32,412 bases of DNA from a virus. Location of the stretch: positions 1-32,412 of the IMG/VR virus record IMGVR_UViG_3300049914_000192, one strand, 5' to 3'. Shown here piece after piece: positions 16,124-23,533 of the stretch. Below the pieces are notes generated by a model. The model worked only from the letters and a program-made list of their open reading frames with translations. It was not told the DNA's origin and did not search any database. Within the stretch, counting starts at the first letter, position 1, and the number at the start of each line of letters is the position of its first letter. The translations under genes were made by a program, and so were the position numbers.

Positions 16124-17560
16124 CTACCCCGATGTTACGATCGTCACGAAGGTGTCATCCGCTCCCGTCGCAGTCCCTCTCAGTGTGATCACCTTTCCGT
16201 TGAGATCCCCCGCTCCGAAGTCTACGAGGTACACTCCATTCGCCAGACCCGCCACATTCGCGAGCGTCCCAGCTCCGAATGCCCCACCGTTGATGCTTCT
16301 GGTGCAGGTCACGGTCAACCCGGCCAGCGGCAGATGCGTCGTCGAACTCCTCATTATGAAGGAGAACTTCGCGAGGGCGGTATTCTTCATGATGCCCATC
16401 ATGGTAATCAGTGTGGATCCTGCAGCTACCATTCCGTCCCACATATCATCGAGAAGCTGGGATACATTCCCCGCTGCACAATGGGCTATGTACTGTTCCT
16501 CTAAGAGGGCGGTTGCAACAGCCGTCAGGTAATTCGCATGAACCTTGGCGCTTGTGATGGCGGCCGATGCGATGTTCTCAGCCGCGATGGCGTCATCGGC
16601 GATTTTCGCATTCGTGATGGCATCGGCTGCGATCGAAACTGCCGTGATCGCACTATTCGCAATCGCCCCAACCGAAACCTGCCCGCTCCCATCAGTCGCG
16701 AGCTTGTTCGCCGGAGTAAGGAGAATCGCCGCTACTAGCTGAGCGAGCGTCGAAACCTCTCCGAAGGTCCCGGCAGTATCATGCTCGTCTCGTTCTATAT
16801 CCCACACACCCCCGAGATCCCCACCTGCAGCGGCAGCATCAAGAAGCAAGTCAAGCCTTCCGCCGTTGACCCACGCCGCGATCAAAGCTGCGATGTCTGT
16901 TTGCGCTGCAGTTGCCGCTGCCAGCTGTGCCGCCGTCGCCGTGTTATCCACCACGGCTTCCATCGAGTCTGTCGTCGGGTCGAAGGTCTGCGACGCGCTC
17001 TTGTTCAGGATCTTGTCGATCAGCGAACCTACCGTAGGCTTGCCCGTAGAGATGCTCGTCTTCACCAGGTGATCAAGGTCGTACGCGATGAGTCCATTCG
17101 CGACGTTCGCGTCCAGATCCAACCCGCCAGCATCCGAGATCGGCAGTCCACCAGCAGCGTCAGCAGCCGCATTCGGAAGAGCAGTCAGGCCGAGCCGGAT
17201 CGTATCGGTGGGATCATAAGCAACAAGATTGATGTAAGCGCCGACGATCACAACTCCCGTCGCGCTCCCACCAACCAGTACTCCCCTGATTCCAGTAGCA
17301 GCAACACACGCCGCATCGGGAAGGTCCATCCGGAAGTACCCATCACCGATGATTATGATACCACCATCAGCATGTGCGGCATCCGCCGTTGCCCGTGTCA
17401 CTTCCGTTATGCTTGTCTTCGTCGCCGCTTCCCGTCTGTACCACATATCAATCCCGGCGTTATCATAAGCAAACGTAACGGGCGCTCCCGTCGTTGAATC
17501 GAGAGCGCGGAGGATGACGCTCACATCCGCTGTTCCCGCTTTGACCTGGTAAATCGTCAT
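16124..17560 (-). CDS. Tail fibre-like repetitive protein (478 aa)
   Basis: ATG at 17560 (MTIYQVKAGTADVSVIL) with AGGAGAG upstream. The N-terminal approximately 110 residues form a beta domain of the kind seen on phage tail proteins (VSVILRALDSTTGAPV, RRGIDMW-like segment). The middle has Ala/Asp-rich helices. At about residues 305-345 there is a repeat in which an Ala-Ile-Thr unit recurs (AITAVSIAADAITNAKIADDAIAAENIASAAITSAKV in overlapping units), typical of trimeric fibre shafts. The C-terminus (NGVYLVDFGAGDLNGKVITL) is a compact beta domain common to environmental phage tail proteins. The role is probably fibre or spike; receptor unknown. Confidence 0.65.
   Translation of the reverse strand: MTIYQVKAGTADVSVILRALDSTTGAPVTFAYDNAGIDMWYRREAATKTSITEVTRATADAAHADGGIIIIGDGYFRMDLPDAACVAATGIRGVLVGGSATGVVIVGAYINLVAYDPTDTIRLGLTALPNAAADAAGGLPISDAGGLDLDANVANGLIAYDLDHLVKTSISTGKPTVGSLIDKILNKSASQTFDPTTDSMEAVVDNTATAAQLAAATAAQTDIAALIAAWVNGGRLDLLLDAAAAGGDLGGVWDIERDEHDTAGTFGEVSTLAQLVAAILLTPANKLATDGSGQVSVGAIANSAITAVSIAADAITNAKIADDAIAAENIASAAITSAKVHANYLTAVATALLEEQYIAHCAAGNVSQLLDDMWDGMVAAGSTLITMMGIMKNTALAKFSFIMRSSTTHLPLAGLTVTCTRSINGGAFGAGTLANVAGLANGVYLVDFGAGDLNGKVITLRGTATGADDTFVTIVTSG
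16545..16660 (-). repeat. Short tandem repeats coding for the fibre-shaft motif
   Basis: Within the 478-aa tail protein, degenerate units related to GCGATGGCGTCATCGGCGAT recur (for example around 16575-16602 and 16610-16640). They encode repeated Ala-Ile-x-x-Ala-Lys/Asp motifs of a shaft. These are protein repeats visible in DNA, not a mobile or regulatory repeat. Confidence 0.5.
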
Positions 17561-17572
17561 GTCTCTTCTCTC

Positions 17573-18277
17573 CTAACTCAGCAAGATTCTCGCAAGCAAG
17601 CCACCGTCACCGCCGCCCTCTTCAGCATAAGCACCAATAGCAGAGGAATCTCCCTTGATGTCGTCGGTATAGAAATAACCACCGTCAAGAGGAACGGCAT
17701 AATATTGGTTACATCCGATTCTGATGTTATCAGCACGGTCAGAGGAACGGGCAAGATTCGTCTGATCCGTGAGTGCCGTCCCATCAACCGTTATATTTAC
17801 AATTCCATTCGCTCCCGTTCCAGCAACCCAGTGAATCTCGATACGCATCCAGGTATCGAGGTGGAATGTTGCATCCCCGCCCGCATCAGAAGACCCGCCG
17901 ACTACTTCCCAGTACCATCTACTGGGGGTAGTACTTCCTGTCGATCTAATATTGAGCGCGCAGATTTCTTGTGTTGCATCCCATAATCCAATGACTCCAC
18001 AGTTCTCATAGTTGGTCGCGCACTGGAATCCCGTGGGGACAAAAAGATAGAACCTGAAATATCCCGCATCAACCTCGGTGAAGTTGATAAAACCTTCGCA
18101 CCGAGAAGCATTCCCATTAAAGTCATGCTTGAAGCCATAAGTACCGTTATTCTTTGCGGCCGCTTCTGCCGTGAGAATATTGACGGGGGTACCAGCTACT
18201 CCAACAGAAGTGAACTGGCTCGTGTTGCCCGTCTCCGCATTTATAGGTCCAAAGATCGATCCATTAGATTCAGCCAT
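17573..18277 (-). CDS. Concanavalin A-like / LamG lectin-type tail protein (234 aa)
   Basis: ATG at 18277 overlaps the end of the upstream gene by eight bases. The body looks like a laminin-G/ConA-like jelly roll: alternating strands with GYFRFYLFVPTGF, CALNIRSTGS, RWYWEVVGGS, the Trp-Met-Arg-Ile-Glu motif (TWMRIEIHWVAGTG), and VNITVDGTALTD. The final strand carries DNIRIGC and YTDDI. A short N-terminal Gly/Asn segment and a C-terminal EEGGGDGG linker flank it. These domains bind glycans or act as polysaccharide lyase-like folds; no catalytic residues can be assigned. It likely contributes to host adsorption together with the neighbouring 471-aa protein. Confidence 0.6.
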   Translation of the reverse strand: MAESNGSIFGPINAETGNTSQFTSVGVAGTPVNILTAEAAAKNNGTYGFKHDFNGNASRCEGFINFTEVDAGYFRFYLFVPTGFQCATNYENCGVIGLWDATQEICALNIRSTGSTTPSRWYWEVVGGSSDAGGDATFHLDTWMRIEIHWVAGTGANGIVNITVDGTALTDQTNLARSSDRADNIRIGCNQYYAVPLDGGYFYTDDIKGDSSAIGAYAEEGGGDGGLLARILLS

Positions 18278-19685
18278 AGATCATCACCCATGGTCCTTCC
18301 TCGGGTTCTTCCGGCTCCGCGACGAAAACATAATCGTGATATAAGTCCCATGCATTCTCCTGGAAATGTGATGCAAAATCTCCACTCTGATATCCCATGG
18401 GGTAATAAGCATCACCACAAGAGACATGCTTTCCCTTATAATCCAAGGCGGCAAACCATGGGGATTCGTCCTCGGTTGCCCACCTATCTACATAGTCGAA
18501 GAAAGCATTATGGTTCCAATAGGTCTTCGCCCCCATGATGGTTGCGGCGTTCTTCGTACCGATCCATGTCCATGAATGGGTCCACCGTCTATAACCTTCG
18601 TAATTCCAGAATGGATTGCCCGACGGGCCATCGTGATCTACGCCTTGACACCAATCTCCATCGAATGGATCAATCGTCTCATGGTCGTCCTGTTCTTCTG
18701 TAGTATTATCCATCTTCCATAGGACGGTGGCTCCAACAGGTCTATATACTGAGTTTGTCCAACCCGCTCCATAGTAAGTACAATCGTCGGTTTTCCATAA
18801 TGAATATCCGTTGTTGGATGTTCTTAGTTCTTCATTTTCAAGTAATATCCCGGCATACATCCCCGGCCATTTTGACATACACCGGTCGCCGCGATCATCT
18901 TCTCCTAAAACGAAATGCTTTGCACAGTAATGAGTATCAATCCCATATTGAATAAAATTGATTAGGAATGCTTCCTTGTCCGGTATGTCACAGCATAAGA
19001 GCATCGCTGCGTCGGATTCCGTCGAATGACACTCCGAATAATATCCATGCTGGTTATCTACAGGTCTTATATTCTCGCTGTTTGATCCGTCAAGAAGCAT
19101 GATCCAGGGTCGCTCGAATATCCTCGCATATTTCGCACCCGCCGAAAGACCACCCAGTGGGCAATAGAGTTGTCCATCCACAAGACTTGGCGGGGTAAGG
19201 GCGGGAATCAGATCTCTATTTATATCGAGACTATCAAATATGGGTTTTTCCGTTCCGGAGTATGGGGGGCGAAATGCCGTTGCGGGCGGTTCGGTGGAAA
19301 GGCAAGTCAATACCTCCGCGCTCCATGTCAAAACTCTCCCGATACTTTCGGAAAAACCAAGGGCATCATCTCTGTTTGCATCGGATTCCGGTCTACTCCT
19401 CATAGAAACTAGCGATTGACCATCAGTTAGGACTAATGGGAAAGTTGCCTGATATGTTGCATCATATGACGCCGCCCTCCCATCGAAACATTGTATAGTC
19501 CTTCCAACCGGGTTCACCGAAGACCCGTTTCGGAACGATGAACCCGATCCGGTCGGCGCCGGAGATGTCGATGTCACCGTGCAGGGAGCTACCCAATAGT
19601 CACCGTTGATGAAAGTCCCATATTCGGTCGGAGCCGAGAAGTTCCATGTTATGGCGTTCCTTGTCAGGCTGGTAGCGGTAGCCAT
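18270..19685 (-). CDS. Putative glycosidase-like tail protein (471 aa)
   Basis: ATG at 19685 (MATATSLTRNAITWNF). The N-terminal approximately 100 residues contain FSAPTEYGTFINGDYWVA, an all-beta entry resembling a carbohydrate-associated domain. From about 170 onwards the protein has helix pairs with LLCCDIPDKEAFLINFIQYGID, WPGMYAGILLENEEL, TWTWIGTKNAATIMGAKTYWNHNAFFDYVDRW and GDWCQGVDHDG. These resemble an alpha/alpha-toroid carbohydrate-active enzyme, with aromatic and acidic residues lining a cleft. The C-terminal EEPEEGPWVMIYG segment is shared in style with tail proteins. A depolymerase acting on capsule or surface sugar is the most economical role. Specific catalytic residues cannot be assigned. 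Its DNA is visibly more AT-rich than adjacent structural genes. Confidence 0.55.
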   Translation of the reverse strand: MATATSLTRNAITWNFSAPTEYGTFINGDYWVAPCTVTSTSPAPTGSGSSFRNGSSVNPVGRTIQCFDGRAASYDATYQATFPLVLTDGQSLVSMRSRPESDANRDDALGFSESIGRVLTWSAEVLTCLSTEPPATAFRPPYSGTEKPIFDSLDINRDLIPALTPPSLVDGQLYCPLGGLSAGAKYARIFERPWIMLLDGSNSENIRPVDNQHGYYSECHSTESDAAMLLCCDIPDKEAFLINFIQYGIDTHYCAKHFVLGEDDRGDRCMSKWPGMYAGILLENEELRTSNNGYSLWKTDDCTYYGAGWTNSVYRPVGATVLWKMDNTTEEQDDHETIDPFDGDWCQGVDHDGPSGNPFWNYEGYRRWTHSWTWIGTKNAATIMGAKTYWNHNAFFDYVDRWATEDESPWFAALDYKGKHVSCGDAYYPMGYQSGDFASHFQENAWDLYHDYVFVAEPEEPEEGPWVMIYG

Positions 19686-19686
19686 C

Positions 19687-19881
19687 TTACTTCAACGCCG
19701 CGTTATCCAGCGCATCAATCGCTCTCAGGGTCGCCTCGTATTTTGGGTCGGAACTGGGTGCGTTGAGAAACGTGAGCATGGACGCCTTGAAGTCTGCCCA
19801 CTTCACGGGGTCGAGAGTGATCATGTTAACCGGTGTCGCGACAAGACTGTTAATGTAGGTGATTGCTTCAGATTTAATCAT
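19687..19881 (-). CDS. Small hypothetical protein (64 aa)
   Basis: ATG at 19881 with GGAGGT about seven bases upstream. The product starts MIKSEAITYINSLVATP and is helical, acidic and soluble, with an Asp/Asn-rich end (APSSDPKYEATLRAIDALDN). It is adjacent to the gene for the 471-aa tail protein, its stop being one base from that start. A small chaperone for a tail protein would fit the placement, but no motif supports it. The upstream 71-aa gene ends exactly one base before this start codon. Confidence 0.6.
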   Translation of the reverse strand: MIKSEAITYINSLVATPVNMITLDPVKWADFKASMLTFLNAPSSDPKYEATLRAIDALDNAALK

Positions 19882-20097
19882 CTAAGACCTCCGTAACTGG
19901 TCGACATCCTTCGAGCATCCGCAAGGAATCCCATAAGGTCTTCCATTGAAGAACATTACATCTTTCTTCGAGAAATCCAGGTGACAAGCATAACAAGAAT
20001 ATCTCTTCTCGAAACTCGGAGGTCCTAACCTCCCTATCATCTTCGCAACCGTGTAGTAGGTTCCCTCGAAGAGATACTGACTGTAATACTCGCTCAT
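19882..20097 (-). CDS. Small zinc-ribbon-like protein (71 aa)
   Basis: ATG at 20097 (MSEYYSQYLFEGTYY). Four Cys and one His form CYACH followed about 22 residues later by CGC: a compact metal-binding site is plausible. The gene has no ordinary Shine-Dalgarno sequence directly before its ATG. The start lies immediately after the T-tract of a terminator hairpin, with a GGAGG on the far side of that hairpin. An overlapping ORF (19874-20152) in another frame looks non-coding. The gene is the first in the tail block, after the capsid block. Coding is likely but not certain. Confidence 0.5.
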   Translation of the reverse strand: MSEYYSQYLFEGTYYTVAKMIGRLGPPSFEKRYSCYACHLDFSKKDVMFFNGRPYGIPCGCSKDVDQLRRS

Positions 20098-20101
20098 GAA
20101 G

Positions 20102-20125
20102 AAAAGGGGAGCCTTTCGACTCCCC
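20102..20125 (-). terminator. Intrinsic terminator after the capsid block
   Basis: Read on the minus strand: stem GGGGAGTC (20125-20118), GAAA tetraloop, stem GGCTCCCC (20113-20106), then TTTT (20105-20102) and CTTC. Eight pairs including one G-T. It lies just after the stop of the 97-aa capsid-associated gene, so it should lower expression of the tail genes relative to capsid genes. The T-tract is short, so partial read-through is expected. Confidence 0.7.
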
Positions 20126-20130
20126 TCCGA

Positions 20131-20424
20131 TTACCCGTTGAGATCTCCCCATCCGACTGCGAGAATGAAACCGGCGGTACTCGTCCCGGTGGCGTTGTTA
20201 ATCACATTCGCAGCCGTGATGGAGAACTCAGATGTGAAGTCCACGCACGTCCCAAGAAAGAGAACTCCGCTATATCTGCTTACCCCAGTCACCCAGTACA
20301 GCGGATCACCGACCTCTACCCCAGTAACCGTCAGGTTACCAGCAGCTCCACCCTTGATGAAGACCTGCTTGAGATCTGTTCCTTTCCGGAAGTGCGCACC
20401 CGCGGGAGAATTTCGTCCTGCCAT
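20131..20424 (-). CDS. Capsid-associated small protein (97 aa)
   Basis: ATG at 20424 (MAGRNSPAGAHFRKGTD) with GGGAGG upstream. The protein is a Gly/Val/Thr-rich beta protein (FIKGGAAGNLTVTGVEVGDPLYWV, SEFSITAANVINNATGTST), consistent with a small head-decoration or head-completion protein. It lies directly downstream of the major capsid protein, before an intrinsic terminator. No exact family is claimed. Confidence 0.65.
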   Translation of the reverse strand: MAGRNSPAGAHFRKGTDLKQVFIKGGAAGNLTVTGVEVGDPLYWVTGVSRYSGVLFLGTCVDFTSEFSITAANVINNATGTSTAGFILAVGWGDLNG

Positions 20425-20436
20425 CTTGCGCCTCCC

Positions 20437-21342
20437 TTACGCGCCCGCGTTTCCGAAGACTCCCACCCAGTCCCAGAAATCGCAGGTCAACCGTCCGGAG
20501 AGCTTGAAGAGAGCATTTCCGGTGTTCAGATCATCCCCCGTCTTCATCGCGAGCTGTTTCCGCCAGATGAAGTTCAGGTCGTGATCTTTCGAGGTCAAGA
20601 ACCACGCGGTAGTGGAGGTCAGGTAGTGACACACCATGTACTTCAGACCCTCGTCCTTAAGAACATTGGTGTCGTTATCTGCATACCCCGGGCGGAGCTC
20701 GCTTAAGAGCAACCGCTTCGCCACCCACTTCAGCTGCCACGGGATGATCAGGAGATCCGGCTTCACCTTGATCGGGATGCCCTTTTCGTTCGTGAGAGCC
20801 TCAAAGGTGTCCAGCGCTGCGGTTAAGGTCGACTCACTCAGCGCTGCCGCTGTCGTTAGGTTGATCCCCGCAGTCGCGAAATCAATCCTCGTGTGGTTCG
20901 TTGCGAACAGCGCACGGGTGTCGATCCCGGCGCGAGTCGTGGTGACAAACCCCGAGTTGAAGAGGTCCCAGAACTTGACCTCTTTCATGTACGCGGCGCC
21001 CTTCGCGAGCTGGCTCGGGATCTGCTTCACGATCCCCTGCCGATCGTCGTCGTAGGCGACTTCGGTAACCTGCACTCCTAGCGCGACAGGAGTGAAGTAC
21101 ACCGTCTTCGTGCTCCCCTGCTTGTAAGTGTGCCAGGTCAGCGGCTCACCTTCGGGCGTGTCGACAAGTGAGCCAATCCCACTCGCCAACCCATGCTTCT
21201 CGTAGTTCCCATCCGCGTTGGAGAACTTTGCGACCTTGTCGTGCTCGCTATCCTGCCGGATGTACTCATCGAAGAAGAACTTCGATATGTCCCGGCTGAG
21301 GGCATTCGAGATCGACCCAGAAACCATAATTCCTGCGGGCAT
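20437..21342 (-). CDS. Major capsid protein (HK97-like, 301 aa)
   Basis: ATG at 21342 (MPAGIMVSGSISNAL) with AGGGTA-type leader. The pattern DSEHDKVAKFSNADGNYEKHGLASG then FATNHTRIDFATAG and PIKVKPDLLIIPWQLKWVAKRLL is characteristic of HK97-fold capsid proteins of the Mu gpT type (region of the A-domain and spine helix). The segment RPGYADNDTNVLKDEGLKYMVCHYL fits the E-loop / P-domain side. Length fits short capsid proteins without an N-terminal delta domain, and a separate scaffold gene is present. It is surrounded by decoration, scaffold and 97-aa genes, the usual head cluster. Confidence 0.85.
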   Translation of the reverse strand: MPAGIMVSGSISNALSRDISKFFFDEYIRQDSEHDKVAKFSNADGNYEKHGLASGIGSLVDTPEGEPLTWHTYKQGSTKTVYFTPVALGVQVTEVAYDDDRQGIVKQIPSQLAKGAAYMKEVKFWDLFNSGFVTTTRAGIDTRALFATNHTRIDFATAGINLTTAAALSESTLTAALDTFEALTNEKGIPIKVKPDLLIIPWQLKWVAKRLLLSELRPGYADNDTNVLKDEGLKYMVCHYLTSTTAWFLTSKDHDLNFIWRKQLAMKTGDDLNTGNALFKLSGRLTCDFWDWVGVFGNAGA

Positions 21343-21357
21343 CTCTGTACCCTCCCC

Positions 21358-21831
21358 TTACGCCTGGCCCGTGTAGCCGGACGCGCGGACCTTGCAGAGA
21401 ACCTCTGCAAAGGATCCCCAGGCGCTTCCCGGCTTCAGGCCGATGATCGACAGGATCGAAGTCGTTGCGGCTCCCGCGTGCACGCCATAGAACGCCCCCG
21501 AGCGCCTCAGTCCGCGGTTGCTTCCGCAGAGCGCCGCGGTGAAGTTCACCGTGGTCATGCACTGCGCTACGAAGGTGTAATCTTCGAGCGCCGGGATCAT
21601 GCGGATCTTGGGTCTCACGGCAGCTGCGCCTGTCACCCCTTCCGCGGCAAACCCGACGATCTTCGCTGCGGCAGTCGCGCACGCGGTGAAGTACCCATCG
21701 GTTGCCCGTACCAGGGGATCTCCAGGATAGATCGTGATGCTCGTATCTATCTGGACTTCCTGGCACACCACCCCGATGGCTCCATCACTCCTCCAGAGCT
21801 GGAAGCCATAGGGGGCGTTTGTGTTCGCCAT
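21358..21831 (-). CDS. Head decoration / stabilisation protein (157 aa)
   Basis: ATG at 21831 (MANTNAPYGFQLWRS), with a weak GAGAG upstream. It has the signature of phage head decoration proteins: N-terminal MANTNAPYGF, then YPGDPLVRATDGYF, and a short-strand barrel part (AKIVGFAAEGVTGAAA), followed by a C-terminal beta part (ILSIIGLKPGSAWG). It probably sits on the capsid surface at threefold or quasi-threefold axes. It lies immediately upstream of the major capsid gene. Two palindromes (21847-21865, 21880-21894) lie in its leader. Confidence 0.75.
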   Translation of the reverse strand: MANTNAPYGFQLWRSDGAIGVVCQEVQIDTSITIYPGDPLVRATDGYFTACATAAAKIVGFAAEGVTGAAAVRPKIRMIPALEDYTFVAQCMTTVNFTAALCGSNRGLRRSGAFYGVHAGAATTSILSIIGLKPGSAWGSFAEVLCKVRASGYTGQA

Positions 21832-21846
21832 TTTTCGCTCTCACGA

Positions 21847-21865
21847 AGCGGTGCTTCACACCGCT
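21847..21865. repeat. Junction palindrome, 7-bp arms (TTCA-type loop)
   Basis: AGCGGTG (21847-21853), loop CTTCA, CACCGCT (21859-21865). It lies in the 67-base gap between the 245-aa gene and the decoration protein gene. On the leftward message the loop reads TGAAG, as in the palindrome at 30732-30748. No T-tract. Confidence 0.6.
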
Positions 21866-21879
21866 AAATCTTAAGCACG

Positions 21880-21894
21880 CGGCGCAACGCGCCG
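21880..21894. repeat. Junction palindrome, 6-bp arms
   Basis: CGGCGC (21880-21885), loop AAC, GCGCCG (21889-21894). Just after the stop of the 245-aa gene. Same GC-rich type as 22652-22668. Confidence 0.6.
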
Positions 21895-21898
21895 TCCG

Positions 21899-22636
21899 TC
21901 AGGCAGGAGTCAGGTCGCTTCTCTTCAGCTGCACCGCCTCCGTCTCCTCCTCGATTACCGCGCCCTTCAGCTTACCCTTCGACGCTTCTTCAACATCTCC
22001 CCGGAACTTGTCCACATAGCCTTTAATCCTCGCTGTGCTTTCAGCCGCTACTGCCGTCTGGTGCTGAAGGAAGGTCGTCATTCTCACCTTCATGAGAATC
22101 AGGTCCAGATCCTCGCGCTTCCTCGGATCCGGAAGCACGAAGGTCGTCCCAGCAGGTTTCAACCCGCACTCGATAGGATCCTCTCCAGCCCTTACCGGAA
22201 TGTATCCTACCCTTGCCAGCGCATCCTGTTCGACGGTGTGCTTCCAGCAAACGTGCCAGGTCTTCTCCCACTTCGGATCGGTAACCTTCACATTCAGAAG
22301 CGCACCCTCGTGTCCTCCGAGCGGGTCGATGATCTTCGGACGAGGAGGTGGTCTTAGCGCCTCTTCGTCCAGTCTCATCTCCCTCAGCGTCTTGAGGTAA
22401 GAATCGCGGTTAATCTTTGAAAGAGCATCGAGGTTCTCCTTCGAGATCCTCCGGAAGCGCTTCTTCAAGAAGATCAGATTCGCCCCCGCCTGATCATATG
22501 CTACCACATCTTCCTCACTCGTCGCGAGGTCAATATAGATCTCCGGAAGGGTTTCAGGAGTATTTTCTTCCGCTTCCGGCTTCAGAACCTCTTCCTTGAT
22601 GAGCTTGACCTTCTTCTGATCTTTCTTAGTTTCCAT
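21899..22636 (-). CDS. Hypothetical head-module protein (245 aa)
   Basis: ATG at 22636 (METKKDQKKVKLIKEE) with GAGGAAG upstream. The N-terminal approximately 40 residues are Glu/Lys-rich and disordered-looking. A middle part contains DQAGANLIFLKKRFRRISKENLDAL (helical, basic) and RPPPRPKIIDPLGGHEG. Then comes a Cys/Trp-containing part (WEKTWHVCWKHTVEQD...GYIPVRAGEDPIECGLKPAG). The C-terminal part is helical and acidic (DKFRGDVEEASKGK). It lies between scaffold and decoration genes and is conserved in style with uncharacterised phage head proteins. Its function is unknown; a maturation or accessory capsid role is inferred. Confidence 0.65.
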   Translation of the reverse strand: METKKDQKKVKLIKEEVLKPEAEENTPETLPEIYIDLATSEEDVVAYDQAGANLIFLKKRFRRISKENLDALSKINRDSYLKTLREMRLDEEALRPPPRPKIIDPLGGHEGALLNVKVTDPKWEKTWHVCWKHTVEQDALARVGYIPVRAGEDPIECGLKPAGTTFVLPDPRKREDLDLILMKVRMTTFLQHQTAVAAESTARIKGYVDKFRGDVEEASKGKLKGAVIEEETEAVQLKRSDLTPA

Positions 22637-22651
22637 TTCTTCCTCTCCTCT

Positions 22652-22668
22652 GCGGCGCTACGCGCCGC
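22652..22668. repeat. Junction palindrome with stop codon in the loop
   Basis: GCGGCGC (22652-22658), TAC, GCGCCGC (22662-22668). On the leftward strand the last base of the TAG stop of the scaffold gene is in the arm and the other two lie in the loop. The last scaffold residues (QRGA) are therefore encoded by the palindrome. Confidence 0.65.
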
Positions 22669-23500
22669 GCTGCGGGCCGGAGGCCCGCCTCTCTACGAGA
22701 ACCTCGACCGGCACTCCGAGCTGGTTTGCTTTTTTTCTCAGAGTTTCAAGCTCACTCTTCGGGATCATGATTCTCTTCAAACCCGAAGACGGTAGAACCG
22801 AAGATCCACCTTCTGCGACTGGAGACTTGCGGGTCTGCGGTTGAGCTGAAGGTTTCACTTTTTCTTTCTCTTCCATCCTCATCTCGATGATCTCGTCAAC
22901 ATGGTCGCTCTTAATCTTGTCGAAAACCGCCTTCAGGACCTGGGGGTTCTTCTGTTGTGTAGGGGTGAGAGTTTTCAAGAGCTTTCGAACTTCAGGTTCG
23001 AACTTCCTGAAAATCGGTCCGTCCTTCTCATCGTTCTTCATCCGAAATTCGGCGTTATTAAAAGCATCCTCCATGATGCTTCCCAGGATCGGACCTACTT
23101 CAGTTTCCACGATCTTCCTCGCCTGCCTGTCTATCGCCTTCTTCAAAACTCCATACGGATCATCTTTAAAGATCTCCTCGTTGACCCTCTTCCCGAAGAC
23201 CTCCTCGCTCTCGCCTTCTTCTTTCGGAGGGGCTGAAATCGGCGCCTCGCTTCGATTCTTCAGCTCATCCCGGAGCATGTTAAACCCTGCGAGGATCGCG
23301 TCGGTATTGTCGCTTTTCTTCCCCGGTTCTCCTTCCTCGGCTTCTTCAGTCTCAGCTTCGGTTTCGGTAACTTCGATCTCCGAAGAAGGAATGGTCTTCA
23401 GATTATCATCCGAAGATGCTTCTTCTCTGTTCTGTTCCAGAGTCACCTCTTCCATCTCCTCGTCAGCCTTCGGCTGACCTTCAGCTTTCTTCTTTGCCAT
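22658..23500 (-). CDS. Scaffolding protein (280 aa)
   Basis: ATG at 23500 (MAKKKAEGQPKADEEM) with AAGGAGAAG upstream. The protein is Glu/Lys-rich with a long acidic, disordered N-terminal half (EVTETEAETEEAEEGEPGKKSDNTDA). It then has predicted helices (NAEFRMKNDEKDGPIFRKFEPEVRKLL) and a basic C-terminal part (MIPKSELETLRKKANQLGVPVEVLVERR), typical of scaffold proteins that dock capsid subunits through a charged C-terminal helix. It lies between portal-associated and capsid genes. The final residues arise from palindromic DNA (22652-22688). The role is inferred from composition and position. Confidence 0.7.
   Translation of the reverse strand: MAKKKAEGQPKADEEMEEVTLEQNREEASSDDNLKTIPSSEIEVTETEAETEEAEEGEPGKKSDNTDAILAGFNMLRDELKNRSEAPISAPPKEEGESEEVFGKRVNEEIFKDDPYGVLKKAIDRQARKIVETEVGPILGSIMEDAFNNAEFRMKNDEKDGPIFRKFEPEVRKLLKTLTPTQQKNPQVLKAVFDKIKSDHVDEIIEMRMEEKEKVKPSAQPQTRKSPVAEGGSSVLPSSGLKRIMIPKSELETLRKKANQLGVPVEVLVERRASGPQRGA
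22672..22688. repeat. Palindrome inside the scaffold 3' end
   Basis: GCGGGCC (22672-22678), GGA, GGCCCGC (22682-22688). It encodes part of the C-terminal tail (RRASGPQ). Its arms match those at 12140-12158, which have the same GGGCC/GGCCC core. The adjacent palindrome at 22652-22668 lies 3 bases away. Confidence 0.6.
23462..23478. repeat. Palindrome in the scaffold gene start region
   Basis: GTCAGCC (23462-23468), TTC, GGCTGAC (23472-23478). It lies within codons of about 8-13 of the scaffold gene. A perfect 7-bp stem with a 3-base loop could fold on the message just after initiation. Confidence 0.5.
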
Positions 23501-23516
23501 CTTCTTCTCCTTCCTT

Positions 23517-23533
23517 GCGGCGCTACGCGTCGT
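23517..23533. repeat. Degenerate junction palindrome around a stop codon
   Basis: GCGGCGC (23517-23523), TAC, GCGTCGT (23527-23533). Same element as 22652-22668 with two changes; both give G-T pairs on the plus strand. The TAG stop of the 112-aa gene again falls at the loop. Confidence 0.55.
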
